Shown here: in pieces, positions 1 to 9,235 of the stretch | Numbering within the stretch: position 1 is the stretch's first letter | Layout: the number at the start of each line of letters is the position of its first letter | Origin: Gammaproteobacteria bacterium | Lineage (GTDB): Bacteria > Pseudomonadota > Gammaproteobacteria > Steroidobacterales > Steroidobacteraceae | DNA: 64,000 nt | NCBI GenBank assembly: GCA_021323735.1 | Contig: JAJPKM010000042.1 | Location: 1-64,000 of the forward strand | Direction: 5' to 3' | Program-made: the position numbers and the translations under genes | Notes under the pieces: model-generated | The model's input: only the letters and a program-made list of their open reading frames with translations | What the model was told of the DNA's origin: nothing | Database searches by the model: none

Positions 1-380
1 CCCAGCCTCAAGGCGGCTGGCGCTTCGTGCGTCCGGACGGGCGGCATTACGAGATGATCCGCCGTCCGGCGCCTCGCGCCTACACGGGGGACGAACTGGG
101 CCACGCGCATGCCGAGCTGGGCATTCGCATCGATTGCCACACCGCCGCCACCCGTTGGCGCGGCGAGCGCATGGACTATGAGCTGGGGGTCTGGGTGCTC
201 TGTCAGCAGGCCGCGCGTGCCCGGCGGTTTCGCGACGGCAACGCTTCCGGCGTGTCCAGCACTTCCAGCAATGCCGACGTTTCCGCAGAAACTGTTCAAC
301 AGCCGGTCAATCCGTGTTTCCGCGGAAATTCGTGCAGCGCGATAGGTCAGAAAGTCCGGCTTCCCCGCGCGCCGCGCTGA
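1..380 (+). CDS. DUF222/13E12-type HNH endonuclease, C-terminal fragment (5' end outside window)
   Basis: The reading frame is open from the left edge and stops at 380. The visible part starts just after where the HNH core should be. It carries a GWRFVRPDGRHYE strand, then an ELGIRIDCHTAATRW segment and a GERMDYELGVWVL helix. This order is typical of the C-terminal end of DUF222 (13E12 repeat) HNH endonucleases, which are multicopy in soil gammaproteobacteria and in actinobacteria. The catalytic H-N-H residues lie outside the window, so activity cannot be judged. The last 50 or so residues after the helix are low-complexity and variable. The family match is from memory of conserved phrases and the cellular role of these proteins is unclear. 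Confidence 0.6.
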   Translation, partial: QPQGGWRFVRPDGRHYEMIRRPAPRAYTGDELGHAHAELGIRIDCHTAATRWRGERMDYELGVWVLCQQAARARRFRDGNASGVSSTSSNADVSAETVQQPVNPCFRGNSCSAIGQKVRLPRAPR

Positions 381-589
381 CTTTCGCGCCCACCGGGCGG
401 CGAGGACGGAAATTCCGATGGTCCCCAGCAAGACGGCCAACACAATGAGCAATGGCAGGACTTCTTCCATTTAGGTAAATCCGTGCCCTGAGCGACTCTT
501 CCCACCTTCGGGGCTGCCCCTCGGATTGCAAGTGAGCATGCCGAATATTAAGGCGCCCTTAGTACCTTTGGGCCGAGCAGTGTGCAAAA
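381..589. other. Intergenic stretch without a supported gene
   Basis: Between the HNH fragment and the convergent phosphatase gene I see no convincing gene or hairpin terminator. A minus-strand frame beginning at 470 encodes a 20-residue hydrophobic segment but has no ribosome binding site and runs antisense through the HNH gene. Confidence 0.4.
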
Positions 590-1405
590 TTAACCCGCGC
601 TCAGTAGCGCCGCCCGTACTTGGGATCTCATAGCCTCATCGACGCCGACTTCCCTGCGAAGATACTCAAGCACGTTGCCCTGATCACGTACCATTTGATC
701 AAACGCAGCGTTGAGATAATCGACGTGCGCCGCGAACAACACACTGCGTATGTCATCTGGCATGGTCTGGAGCGGATGATCGCCGGCGGCCACACCCAAT
801 TGAGCTTGGTATTGCGCGATAGTGAATTGCAAAATGTTGCACGTATTCGTCAGCAAGTAATCTTCGACGATGGTCTCGTGCGGTACATCGAGCAACGCCA
901 ACAGCAACGCAATGGCAATGCCAGTGCGATCTTTACCCGCCGCGCAATGCACCAGTACCGGTACCTCGCCTTGCGCAATACACGAGAAAAAGCCACGTAG
1001 GCGCGGCACCATCCACGCGGGCAAGACGCGATAGAGTTCAATCATGCCCGCGTGCATACCCTCAGCTGTATAGGGATGGGCATGGTTGGCAGCGATCGAG
1101 CGGATGGTGGGTGGCGCACTGCCGTCCTCCCAACTCAAGTGCTGTGTGCTGGCATCCAGCCAGCGTGTCGGCTCAAGCTCGCGCTCCTCCGCGCGGCGCA
1201 AATCGCAAATAGAGCGCACGCCAAGCTGATTTAAGTACTCATGATCAGCAGGCGTGAAATAACTTAAGACGCCGGTGCGAAACACGCGGCCCCACTTGAG
1301 TTCCCGACCGTCGCGCGTGCGATAGCCGCCAAGATCTCGAAAATTGCAGCCGCCTTCGAACTTGAGAATGCGCAAGAGCTGTTCTGGCTGGAGTGGGATA
1401 GTCAT
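590..1405 (-). CDS. Tyrosine phosphatase-family protein (Y_phosphatase3 type)
   Basis: A 271-residue protein with the architecture of bacterial protein-tyrosine/dual-specificity phosphatases of the Y_phosphatase3 family. It has an N-terminal NFRDLGGY motif (residues 21-28), an LGVRSICDLRR segment (61-71) and the P-loop HCAAGKDRTG at 153-162, in which Cys154 would be the thiol nucleophile and Arg160 the phosphate ligand. No signal peptide is visible, so a cytoplasmic location is likely. Relatives act on phosphotyrosine or phosphoinositide-like substrates in vitro; the natural substrate here cannot be inferred. The gene lies 124 bp downstream of the Lhr gene on the same strand and could be a distal cistron. 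The start is an ATG directly before the conserved N-terminal region. Confidence 0.85.
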   Translation of the reverse strand: MTIPLQPEQLLRILKFEGGCNFRDLGGYRTRDGRELKWGRVFRTGVLSYFTPADHEYLNQLGVRSICDLRRAEERELEPTRWLDASTQHLSWEDGSAPPTIRSIAANHAHPYTAEGMHAGMIELYRVLPAWMVPRLRGFFSCIAQGEVPVLVHCAAGKDRTGIAIALLLALLDVPHETIVEDYLLTNTCNILQFTIAQYQAQLGVAAGDHPLQTMPDDIRSVLFAAHVDYLNAAFDQMVRDQGNVLEYLRREVGVDEAMRSQVRAALLSAG

Positions 1406-1529
1406 ACAGAAGAGTTCTACTCAGTTGGGCGTCGCGGCTACGGCAGACGACCGGCAGTCGAATTTCCCTATTGCGTGCACCCTATTGCGTGCATCCATTT
1501 TAGCAAATCCCCCTCTTAACCTTTTTATC

Positions 1530-4500
1530 TCAAAGGCTGGGGATCATTTGCGTAGTAATACCCTCCAAGTCATCCAATGCCGCCGGCACATGGCGGCGAA
1601 GCAGCGCGGTCTTCGCCTCCCACTGCTCCTTCGGCGGCAGCTCTTCCATGAAGTGAACTTCGCCTGCGGCAAGCATGGCCACCGGCAACCCATCGCGGTA
1701 CAGCAATCGATTGCCGGCCAGCGACGCAAGCCTCGGTCCGGGCGTCAAGATGCCGATCAAGTTCAGGGGATCGGCGGCGGACAGGGAAAGGTATTGCGCG
1801 GTCGCAGGTTTGCGGCGCACGTCGCGCAGCAAGCCGATGGCTTCCGGCGTCGCAAATTGCTCGCCTGAAAATCCGGCCACGAAACGGCCGCCGCGAATCT
1901 CTCCCCGCGCTTCGAGTCTGCGGCAGCAGCTTAGAATCTCGCGCCACGGCGGCAGCCACTCGGCCTCGCGCACCAGCAATTTCCAGAAAATCACGCCCCA
2001 GCGGCGCAACAGGGTGCGCACGATCTGCTCGACCGCTTCGTCATGACGGTCCTGCGATTCTTCGCTCGGGCGGCGCACCAACGCCCACCGGCCCGCGTCC
2101 GCCATGCCGAACAGCGCGAGGCGCCGCTTGTGACGCGTCGCGTAGGAATTCGGCCTGCCCGCACGCCGCCCGCTCGGCATCAGGAGCACGCGCAGGCCCG
2201 CAAAGCTGTCGGAATTGACCAGGCCGACCGCCACCAATTCCGCCAGCGCCTCCTCCGTCTCGCTGGGCAGCATGCGCACCTCATCCGTAATCTCGTCGAA
2301 GAACGAGGCACCGTGCTCGCGGATGAAATCCGCCACCGCCTGCGCCTTGGATGTCAGATGGGCAGGATCGGATCGATCCGCGAACAAAGACCAGTGCAGC
2401 ACATTGCGCCGGCCGAGCAGCACGATGGGCGTCGAGCGGATGGGCGATGCGCCGCGCGCGAACGCCTCATCGGCGCGCGCCGCACTGCGTGCGGCCAGCC
2501 GCGTCCATATGAATCGCCCGGCTCGGATGTTCTCATCCAACCACTGCGGTTCGTACTCGGTGATTCGCGACGGGATGACTTCCGTCTCCCAGGCACCCGC
2601 GGGCGACTCGAAGCCTTCGAGCTGCGCCAGTATCACCGCCAGCGCATCCGAGCCCTGCATCCGGGCCCCCGGTAGAACCCGCTGCCATTCGCACAGGAAG
2701 CGCAGAAAATCCCGCGCCGCCACCGGTTCGATCTCGGCCCGCAAGCGTTTGACGGTGTAGCGATGAATCCGCGCCAGCAGCCGGCGTTCGCACCATTCTT
2801 CTTGCGCGCCCGCGGCGCTGAAGCGGCCGCGCATGGCGAAGCCTTCGGCCTCCAGCGCGATGAGCGCCACATTGATCTGCGCCTCGGCCAGCTTGAGCGA
2901 ATCGGCGATCTGCGCGGCGGTGATAGGTCCCAAACCCTCGAGCCGGCCGCGAACGATGTCCACGAGCGACTCATCCAGCGGCTCGAACAGTGCACGTCTT
3001 TCCGTGGCCACCCACAGCCCGTGTTGTCCCAGCGACATGCGCAACACCCTGCCCTGCAGCGCCAGATCGTCCATCAACCGGGGCCACGCGGCATTGGAGC
3101 GGCTTTCCTCGTCGGTCATGAAGGTCAGCCACAACAGTGCGTCGTGCAACTCGTCGGGTGTGGCGGCATCCGGCCAGGCCTCGGTGCGCACGCGCGCGAC
3201 CGCCTCCGGATCGAGCTTGCCGATGTCGGCGGCGTCGGTCGGGTCCAGCCAGCGACGGCTCATCACCGCCTGGGTTCTGCGCTCCTCGAGCGGTGCATCG
3301 TCGAGATAGGCATAGGGGCGTGCGTTCAACGCCTCGAGAGCCAGCGGCGAAGGCTCGGTCAGGTCGCGGGCGACGACGCGAATGTCGCCGCTCTCCAGCC
3401 GGCGCAGCACACCCTCGAATTCATCGATATCCATGGCCTCTTCCAGACAATCGCGCACGGTCTGCCTGACCAAGGGGTGATCCGGCACTTCGATCTCGCC
3501 CGGCAGATTCTCGGCGCACGCGACCTGGTCGGGGAACACCGAGGCCAATAAATCCTCGGCATTCATGCGGGCGATCTGGGGTGGAATCTTCTTGCCGCCG
3601 CGAAACCGCGGCAGCGCCAGCGCGATGCCGGCATCCCAGCGCCACCTGACCTCAAACATCGGGGCCGCGCACAACGCCTGGATCAGCACGTGCCGGACCG
3701 AATTGGAATTCAAATAGCGGGCTGCTTCGGCCAGTTCGAAGCTGTGGGCGTGAGTGAGCGAGAGCACGATGTGATCTTCGGTGGCGGCAGCCTGCAGCTC
3801 GAAATTGAAGGTGCGGCAAAACCGTTTGCGCAGAGACAAGCCCCAGGCCCGGTTCACCCGGCTGCCGAACGGCGAATGGATGATGAGCTGCATGCCTCCC
3901 GATTCATCGAAGAAGCGCTCGAACACCACGGTATCCCAGGTCGGCAGGCAGCCCAGCGCCGCCTTGCCGGCACTCAAGTACTGCACCAGCTGAACGGCGG
4001 ACGCCTCATCAAGACCCACGCTCTTGCGCAGCCACTCGAGCGCTGCGCCCGGCACACCCTCGATGCGTTGCTGGAATTCCTCGCGCAGCCGCGACACGGC
4101 TTGGGACAGCTCCATGCTGCGGCCCGGCGCCTCGCCCAGCCAGAATGGAATCGAGGGCGGCTGCCCGTGCGCATCCTCGACGCGTACCGTGCCGCGCTCG
4201 ACGCGCAAAATTTTGTACGAGGTATTTCCCAGCTGGAAAATATCGCCCTGCAAGCTTTCGACCGCGAAGTCCTCGTTGACCGAGCCCACCAAAATGGACT
4301 CAGGTTCCAGCATGACTCGATAGTCGGCGTTATCGGGTATGGCGCCGCCTGATGTGATGGCCGTCAAGCGCGCGCCCTTGCGCGGCCGCAGCATCTTGTT
4401 CACGGCATCGTGATGCAGCAGCGCCCCGCGGCGTCCGCGCCGGGTGCTGAATCCCTCCGCGAGCATACGCACGCAGGCGTCGAACTCCTCGCGCGCGAGA

Positions 4501-5819
4501 CGGCGGTACGGATAGGCACGCCGCATCAGTGCGAACAATTCATCCTCCGGCCATTCACGCGCGGCCACCTCGGCCGTGATCTGCTGCGCCAGAACGTCAA
4601 GGGCATTCTCGGGGATCTTGAGCCGGTCCAACTCGCCGCCGCGGATCGCCTCGAGCAGCGCCGCGCACTCCACCAGTTCATCGCGGGACAGCGGGAACAA
4701 TCGGCCCTTGGACGTGCCGCCCACCGAGTGCCCGGCGCGGCCCACGCGTTGCAAAAAGGCGTTGATGGATCGCGTGGAACCGATCTGGCACACCAAGTCC
4801 ACATCGCCGATATCGATGCCCAGCTCCAAGGAAGCGGTGGCCACCAACACCTTCAACTCGCCGCGTTTCAGGCGTTGCTCGGCGTTCAGGCGGCGCTCCT
4901 TGGACAGGCTGCCGTGATGGGCAGCGACATGCTCCTCCCCGAGACGCTCCGACAAATGCCGTGCCACTCTTTCGACCATCCGGCGCGTATTCACGAACAC
5001 CAGCGTGGTGCGATGCTCCAGGACCAACGCCGCCACTCGATCGTAGACCTGTGTCCATACCTCGCCCGACATCACCGCTTCGAGCGGCGAGGCGGGAACT
5101 TCCAGCGCCAGATCACGGCGCCGGCGATGACCGCTGTCGACAATGGTGCATGGCACCTCCTGCGCACCGGTCAGAAATCTCGCGACCTCTTCGATCGGCT
5201 TCTGTGTCGCCGACAAGCCGATGCGCGTCAACGCGCCGTCGGTCAACGCCTGCAGGCGTTCGAGCGACAGGGCCAAATGGGCGCCGCGCTTGTTGCCGGC
5301 AACGGCATGGATTTCATCGACGATCACGGTGCGACAGGTGATGAGCATGTCCCGGCCGGACTGCGATCCCAAGAGGATGTACAGCGATTCGGGGGTGGTC
5401 ACCACGATGTGCGGTGCGCGGCGCCGCATGCCGGCGCGCTCGGACGAAGTCGTGTCACCCGTGCGTACCACCGCACGAATCTCGACATCCGGCAGACCCA
5501 ACGCAGCGAGTTCTTCGCGAATGCCGGAAAGCGGGGCCTCGAGGTTTCTCTGAATGTCATTGGAGAGGGCCTTGAGCGGCGACACGTACAGAACGCGCGT
5601 CTCATCGGGCAGCGGGCCCTGCAATCCCTCTCTGACCAGCTGATCGATGGCCGCCAGGAACGCGGCGAATGTCTTGCCGGAACCGGTCGGCGCCGCCACC
5701 AATACATGCCGCCCACATTGAAGCGCCGGCCACGCCGACACCTGCGCATCGGTCGGCGCATCGAAAACACGGGAAAACCACGCGGCGACGGCGGGATGAA
5801 ACGAGTTCAGTACGCTCAT
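1530..5819 (-). CDS. lhr: Large ATP-dependent helicase Lhr
   Basis: A 1429-residue superfamily 2 helicase. The Walker A motif APTGSGKT is at 43-50, the DEIH box at 168-171, and [10 protein letters not shown] and a VGRAGHS motif VI are present in the expected order. The length matches full-length bacterial Lhr (about 1400-1550 residues) rather than the 800-900-residue Lhr core or ligase-associated helicases, so the long C-terminal extension is present. Lhr is a 3'-5' single-strand DNA translocase linked to DNA repair. The ATG at 5819 overlaps the stop of an upstream small membrane protein gene by 4 bp, so translation is probably coupled. The frame is intact throughout. Confidence 0.95.
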   Translation of the reverse strand: MSVLNSFHPAVAAWFSRVFDAPTDAQVSAWPALQCGRHVLVAAPTGSGKTFAAFLAAIDQLVREGLQGPLPDETRVLYVSPLKALSNDIQRNLEAPLSGIREELAALGLPDVEIRAVVRTGDTTSSERAGMRRRAPHIVVTTPESLYILLGSQSGRDMLITCRTVIVDEIHAVAGNKRGAHLALSLERLQALTDGALTRIGLSATQKPIEEVARFLTGAQEVPCTIVDSGHRRRRDLALEVPASPLEAVMSGEVWTQVYDRVAALVLEHRTTLVFVNTRRMVERVARHLSERLGEEHVAAHHGSLSKERRLNAEQRLKRGELKVLVATASLELGIDIGDVDLVCQIGSTRSINAFLQRVGRAGHSVGGTSKGRLFPLSRDELVECAALLEAIRGGELDRLKIPENALDVLAQQITAEVAAREWPEDELFALMRRAYPYRRLAREEFDACVRMLAEGFSTRRGRRGALLHHDAVNKMLRPRKGARLTAITSGGAIPDNADYRVMLEPESILVGSVNEDFAVESLQGDIFQLGNTSYKILRVERGTVRVEDAHGQPPSIPFWLGEAPGRSMELSQAVSRLREEFQQRIEGVPGAALEWLRKSVGLDEASAVQLVQYLSAGKAALGCLPTWDTVVFERFFDESGGMQLIIHSPFGSRVNRAWGLSLRKRFCRTFNFELQAAATEDHIVLSLTHAHSFELAEAARYLNSNSVRHVLIQALCAAPMFEVRWRWDAGIALALPRFRGGKKIPPQIARMNAEDLLASVFPDQVACAENLPGEIEVPDHPLVRQTVRDCLEEAMDIDEFEGVLRRLESGDIRVVARDLTEPSPLALEALNARPYAYLDDAPLEERRTQAVMSRRWLDPTDAADIGKLDPEAVARVRTEAWPDAATPDELHDALLWLTFMTDEESRSNAAWPRLMDDLALQGRVLRMSLGQHGLWVATERRALFEPLDESLVDIVRGRLEGLGPITAAQIADSLKLAEAQINVALIALEAEGFAMRGRFSAAGAQEEWCERRLLARIHRYTVKRLRAEIEPVAARDFLRFLCEWQRVLPGARMQGSDALAVILAQLEGFESPAGAWETEVIPSRITEYEPQWLDENIRAGRFIWTRLAARSAARADEAFARGASPIRSTPIVLLGRRNVLHWSLFADRSDPAHLTSKAQAVADFIREHGASFFDEITDEVRMLPSETEEALAELVAVGLVNSDSFAGLRVLLMPSGRRAGRPNSYATRHKRRLALFGMADAGRWALVRRPSEESQDRHDEAVEQIVRTLLRRWGVIFWKLLVREAEWLPPWREILSCCRRLEARGEIRGGRFVAGFSGEQFATPEAIGLLRDVRRKPATAQYLSLSAADPLNLIGILTPGPRLASLAGNRLLYRDGLPVAMLAAGEVHFMEELPPKEQWEAKTALLRRHVPAALDDLEGITTQMIPSL

Positions 5820-6022
5820 GGGTTCTCTTGGCTGGAGCAGTTAGAGCGCCCCGACAGCGCGCAATCCTGCAGGCGTGACATACCGCTCAAGACATGGGTC
5901 AACAGCAGGCCGCCGACAATCAGCAGCACGATCACCGCCAGGCCGATGAGCGCGCCGCGCCGCGTGGCGGGTGCCGGATCCGGGTCCCGGTCAGGAGGCT
6001 GCCAGGGGTCTGGATTTCTCAT
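5816..6022 (-). CDS. Small single-pass membrane protein coupled to lhr
   Basis: A 68-residue protein starting at ATG 6022. A proline- and charge-rich N-terminus (about 25 residues with [13 protein letters not shown]) precedes one strongly hydrophobic segment (about 26-48) and a short tail with two cysteines. The positive-inside rule puts the N-terminus in the cytoplasm. Its stop codon overlaps the lhr start by 4 bp. An in-frame TTG 15 bp upstream is possible but less likely; the ATG has only a weak GAAAG-like ribosome site. I do not recognise a family, and no function is proposed beyond co-expression with the helicase. Confidence 0.6.
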   Translation of the reverse strand: MRNPDPWQPPDRDPDPAPATRRGALIGLAVIVLLIVGGLLLTHVLSGMSRLQDCALSGRSNCSSQENP

Positions 6023-6043
6023 GTGTCTTTCGCGCAACGACCA

Positions 6044-6290
6044 TCATCGGAGCTTCCAGGCGGATAAATCCAGCAAGTGGCGCCGTAGGTCAAGCAAATG
6101 TCGCGCAAAGCGTGTTGCCTGCGCCACGGCTTCAGGCTCAAGATACGCAAACGGGGGAAATGCGTCCAGGGTGCGAGGTGTGGCAGCCTCGATATCGGCT
6201 TTGGGGGGCAATAACCAGAACAGTTGCGGGTGCGGAGGCTGGCGCCAATTCGCATGAGCAGAACTCAATAGATCAATGTCGGGGTGGTCT
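6044..6290 (-). pseudogene. Relic of a coding region (copy A), unknown family
   Basis: Within the 361-bp gap upstream of the first TonB-dependent receptor, the minus strand has an open frame ending at TGA 6044-6046. It encodes ...DAFPPFAYLEP... followed by a VAQATRFARHLLDL helix and LDLSAWKLR. The same peptide, with substitutions and one whole-codon indel, is found at 10752-10877 upstream of the second receptor. The frame continues towards 6385 with no good start codon. The conserved reading frame argues that both are remnants of a duplicated gene rather than random DNA. The upstream limit given is approximate and I do not recognise the protein family. Confidence 0.4.
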
Positions 6291-6383
6291 CGCAAGGCGA
6301 GGCCTGGCCGGTAGTAGCCGCCAAGTACATACCGTCCAATCTTCTTCGAGAATCGTCGGAATAAGGCGAGGAGAGGGAAAAAC

Positions 6384-9164
6384 ATGTTGTCCAAGAACAG
6401 CAAAATCAGCGGTGGAATTCGTTCGCACGGAGGGAGTGCGGCACTCATCAAAGCAGGCTCACTGAGCGGTGCATCCGCGCTCACCCTTGCCGTGCTGGCA
6501 ACCCTGCATGGCACACCGGCCAGGGCCGCCGATGCGGCGGAGGAGGACACGGCACTGACCGAGATCGTGGTCACGGCGGAAAAGCGCTCGGAGAACCTCG
6601 AGCGAGTACCGGCATCGATCAGCGCGTTTACCGCCAAGGCGCTCGATCTGCAGGGCATAGCGTCGGTTCAAGACCTGACCAACTACGCGCCCGGTCTGTA
6701 CTACACCACTTACGATAATCGCCCCTACATTCGCGGCATCGGCCGGAACACCGACAATCTGGCGGTCGAGTCCGGCGTCGCCGTGTATGTAGACGGCGTC
6801 TACAACGGTGCCAACGCCTCGACAATCTTGCAAGATTCGACGCTGTTCGTCGATCAAATCCAGGTTCTGCGCGGTCCGCAAAGCACCTTGTTCGGCCGCA
6901 ACGCCGATGGCGGCACGATCGACTATGTCTCCAAGCGCCCCACGAGCGACTTCGAGGGTGAGTTTCGCACCGGCTACGACAATTTCCAGAAGGCCTTCAT
7001 CGAAGGCGCGGTGTCGGGACCGATCAGCGACTCCGTCCGCTATCGGTTCGGGGCCAATTACACCAACCAGACCAGCGACGGCTTCTACAAGAACTTGAAC
7101 GGCGTCAGGGAGGGCGGCGACGTCGCACAGGGCGGTAACGGCACCAGCTATCACATCGAGGGACAACTCGAAGGCAGCATCGGTTCGAGCTTCGACTGGT
7201 GGACCAAGCTTGCCACGAGCGACTACGACGTGAGCTATCACACGGAAACGCTATTAGGGCCTTTGGATACGCGGGAGTTCCCCAACCCTCTGTTTCCCAA
7301 CGCCAATTTTGGCACTTGCGCGCTGCCCGGAGGCGCCGGCGGCTTAGGCTGCGCCGGCAGCCCGGACAAGATCGTCAGCGTCCTTGCCGGCAAAAACACC
7401 ATCGCGGGAAATCCCAGCGCGCTCGGGACCGGCACATTCGACTCGGGTTTCCAGTCGCAGGCCAAGGAGCAGAACAATTGGATTTTTGCCACTCATCTGA
7501 CCTTCCATGCCGATGGCTTCGACGTGAAGTACTTAGGGGGATATCAGAAGTTCAACTTCGACCTCACGGCGCCGTGGAACAACAGCCAAGGCGTTTCCAG
7601 CGGAATCCTGGGATACACCCTGCAGGGACCTGCCGCGCCTACGCCGCTGTGCGGGCTCTTCTTTGGTGCCAGCAATCTTGCTGGATGCGCCCAAAATCTG
7701 GCGATCAACTCGGCTCACAACGCCTTCACGTTCGATGAGTTCGAACAATTTTTCAGCAATGAGCTGAACATCGCCTCCACCGGCCAGGGACCGTTGCAGT
7801 GGATTGGCGGTCTCTATCAATTCCACGAGAAATACACGCAGCCCATCAATCTGATCAGCCCGGACCAGGCGCAGATCGCAACGCCCTATTCGCTCGGTAG
7901 CCTCATAGCCGGAATAACAGGGGCCATACCCATCGTCGGCTCGCTCAAGCCGGCGCCTGCAAACCCATTGCGCTCGACTTACAACGAATTCACCGCACTT
8001 GCCGAGGACTCCTACGGCATCTTCGGCCAGATCGATTGGCAGGCGAGCAGCCAATTCAAGTTCACCACCGGCTTGCGCTACTCCTACGACAAGAAGGACG
8101 GCGGCCAGGCCTTTCGGAACGTCCTGTTCAACGTCGATGGGCTCATTCCAGGCCTGCCGCTGGGCGTGAATCAATTTGGCGCCAACGCGCCGGCGTTCGA
8201 TGCCACGTCCTGCAAGACCGGCGCGTACAGCGGTACCGGCAAGTGCACCATCGATCCCGTTACGGGTGCAGCCACCAGCACGCTGGACGCGCATTGGGGT
8301 GCCGTCACGGGCGTAGCCGGCGTATCTTGGACACCGACCACGGACATCCTCGGCTACGCGAAATACAGTCGCGGCTACAAGGCCGGCGGGTTCAACTCCG
8401 GTATCAACGCGATCAACCCTGAAACGGCGCAGGAGACCGTGGACGCGTTCGAAGTCGGCTACAAGCAGACCTTTGCGCGGACCTTCCAGGCGAATGCGTC
8501 TGTGTTTTACTACAACTACAAGAACGATCAGCAGCCGCTGGGACAGCTCGATCCGGCCACGAATGTGATCAACACCATTATTGTGAATATTCCCGTGGCG
8601 CACACCTACGGTGCCGAACTGGAGACGATTTGGAACCCGATCACCGACCTCGATATCTCCCTGAACTACGCGTACCTGCACGCGACCATCTCCAGCACGA
8701 ACGGAGTGTGCTATCAGGATGCCGTGGATCCGCTGGCGCTTACGCCCGGCGCGAACACCCGAGGCTGCGCAGCAGGCCTGCAGAACCTCGTCGGTGCGAC
8801 ACTACCCGCATCGCCGCGCAATAAGGTCGCATTGAACGCAATCTATACACTGCACTTCAATCCGGGTTCCCTGGCGCTGTCCGGCGCCTACATCTGGAGG
8901 GATCAGACCTACGACTCGGTCTTCAATCGTCCGTATAACCTGTCGCCTTCCTATTCCCTGGTCAACTTGCGCGGGACCTGGACCGACACCGCCAATCGCT
9001 ACAACGTGATTCTTTATGCCAACAACGTCTTCAACAAGATCGGCCAGGACGCCTCGGCCGGCTTGGCGGTTACGAACCCAGGTCCCGGGCAGGTCATCGA
9101 TCCCTTGGTTAGCTACACCCCGCCGAGGGTCTACGGCGTGGAACTGCGCTACCGCTTCCACTGA
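6384..9164 (+). CDS. TonB-dependent outer-membrane receptor
   Basis: A 926-residue receptor. An extended N-terminus with a hydrophobic core (about 27-41) ends in ARA at 46-48, consistent with a signal peptide. It is followed by a TonB-box region EIVVTAEKR (60-68), a plug domain (about 70-190) with YVDGVY and VLRGPQSTLFGRNADGG, and a long 22-strand barrel ending GVELRYRFH. The terminal residue is His after Phe, where most barrels end in Phe or Trp. Such receptors move siderophores, oligosaccharides or aromatic/lipidic substrates with TonB-ExbBD energy; the ligand is not predictable. The ribosome site AGGAGAGGG lies about 7 bp before the ATG. No regulator is adjacent. The downstream sulfotransferase and second receptor suggest a shared uptake locus. 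Confidence 0.92.
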   Translation: MLSKNSKISGGIRSHGGSAALIKAGSLSGASALTLAVLATLHGTPARAADAAEEDTALTEIVVTAEKRSENLERVPASISAFTAKALDLQGIASVQDLTNYAPGLYYTTYDNRPYIRGIGRNTDNLAVESGVAVYVDGVYNGANASTILQDSTLFVDQIQVLRGPQSTLFGRNADGGTIDYVSKRPTSDFEGEFRTGYDNFQKAFIEGAVSGPISDSVRYRFGANYTNQTSDGFYKNLNGVREGGDVAQGGNGTSYHIEGQLEGSIGSSFDWWTKLATSDYDVSYHTETLLGPLDTREFPNPLFPNANFGTCALPGGAGGLGCAGSPDKIVSVLAGKNTIAGNPSALGTGTFDSGFQSQAKEQNNWIFATHLTFHADGFDVKYLGGYQKFNFDLTAPWNNSQGVSSGILGYTLQGPAAPTPLCGLFFGASNLAGCAQNLAINSAHNAFTFDEFEQFFSNELNIASTGQGPLQWIGGLYQFHEKYTQPINLISPDQAQIATPYSLGSLIAGITGAIPIVGSLKPAPANPLRSTYNEFTALAEDSYGIFGQIDWQASSQFKFTTGLRYSYDKKDGGQAFRNVLFNVDGLIPGLPLGVNQFGANAPAFDATSCKTGAYSGTGKCTIDPVTGAATSTLDAHWGAVTGVAGVSWTPTTDILGYAKYSRGYKAGGFNSGINAINPETAQETVDAFEVGYKQTFARTFQANASVFYYNYKNDQQPLGQLDPATNVINTIIVNIPVAHTYGAELETIWNPITDLDISLNYAYLHATISSTNGVCYQDAVDPLALTPGANTRGCAAGLQNLVGATLPASPRNKVALNAIYTLHFNPGSLALSGAYIWRDQTYDSVFNRPYNLSPSYSLVNLRGTWTDTANRYNVILYANNVFNKIGQDASAGLAVTNPGPGQVIDPLVSYTPPRVYGVELRYRFH

Positions 9165-9203
9165 TCTTAAGGTGGCCTGCTGACTCGAGTCCGTCCACGC
9201 ACT

Positions 9204-9233
9204 ACCATCCAGCGTGTTGCAACGCTGGATGGT
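9204..9233 (+). promoter_or_regulatory. Perfect 12-bp inverted repeat abutting a start codon
   Basis: ACCATCCAGCGT, a six-base loop GTTGCA, then the exact complement ACGCTGGATGGT. The right arm ends two bases before the ATG of the sulfotransferase gene and 69 bp after the receptor stop. There is no T-tract, so it is not a classical terminator. It leaves no room for a free Shine-Dalgarno sequence. It may be an operator, an mRNA structure controlling translation, or an mRNA-end stabiliser for the receptor transcript. Confidence 0.6.
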
Positions 9234-9235
9234 GC

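Noticed and set aside
1-470. Minus-strand frame from ATG 470 running off the left edge, with a hydrophobic N-terminus of about 20 residues
   Set aside because: It has no ribosome site, and after the first 50 residues it is the antisense of the recognisable HNH C-terminus, with Arg/Pro/Cys-rich composition typical of a shadow frame.
4410-6257. Long plus-strand open frame of 615 codons opposite lhr
   Set aside because: It is antisense to a clear helicase in GC-rich DNA, has His/Arg/Gln-rich composition without domains, and shows no ribosome site.
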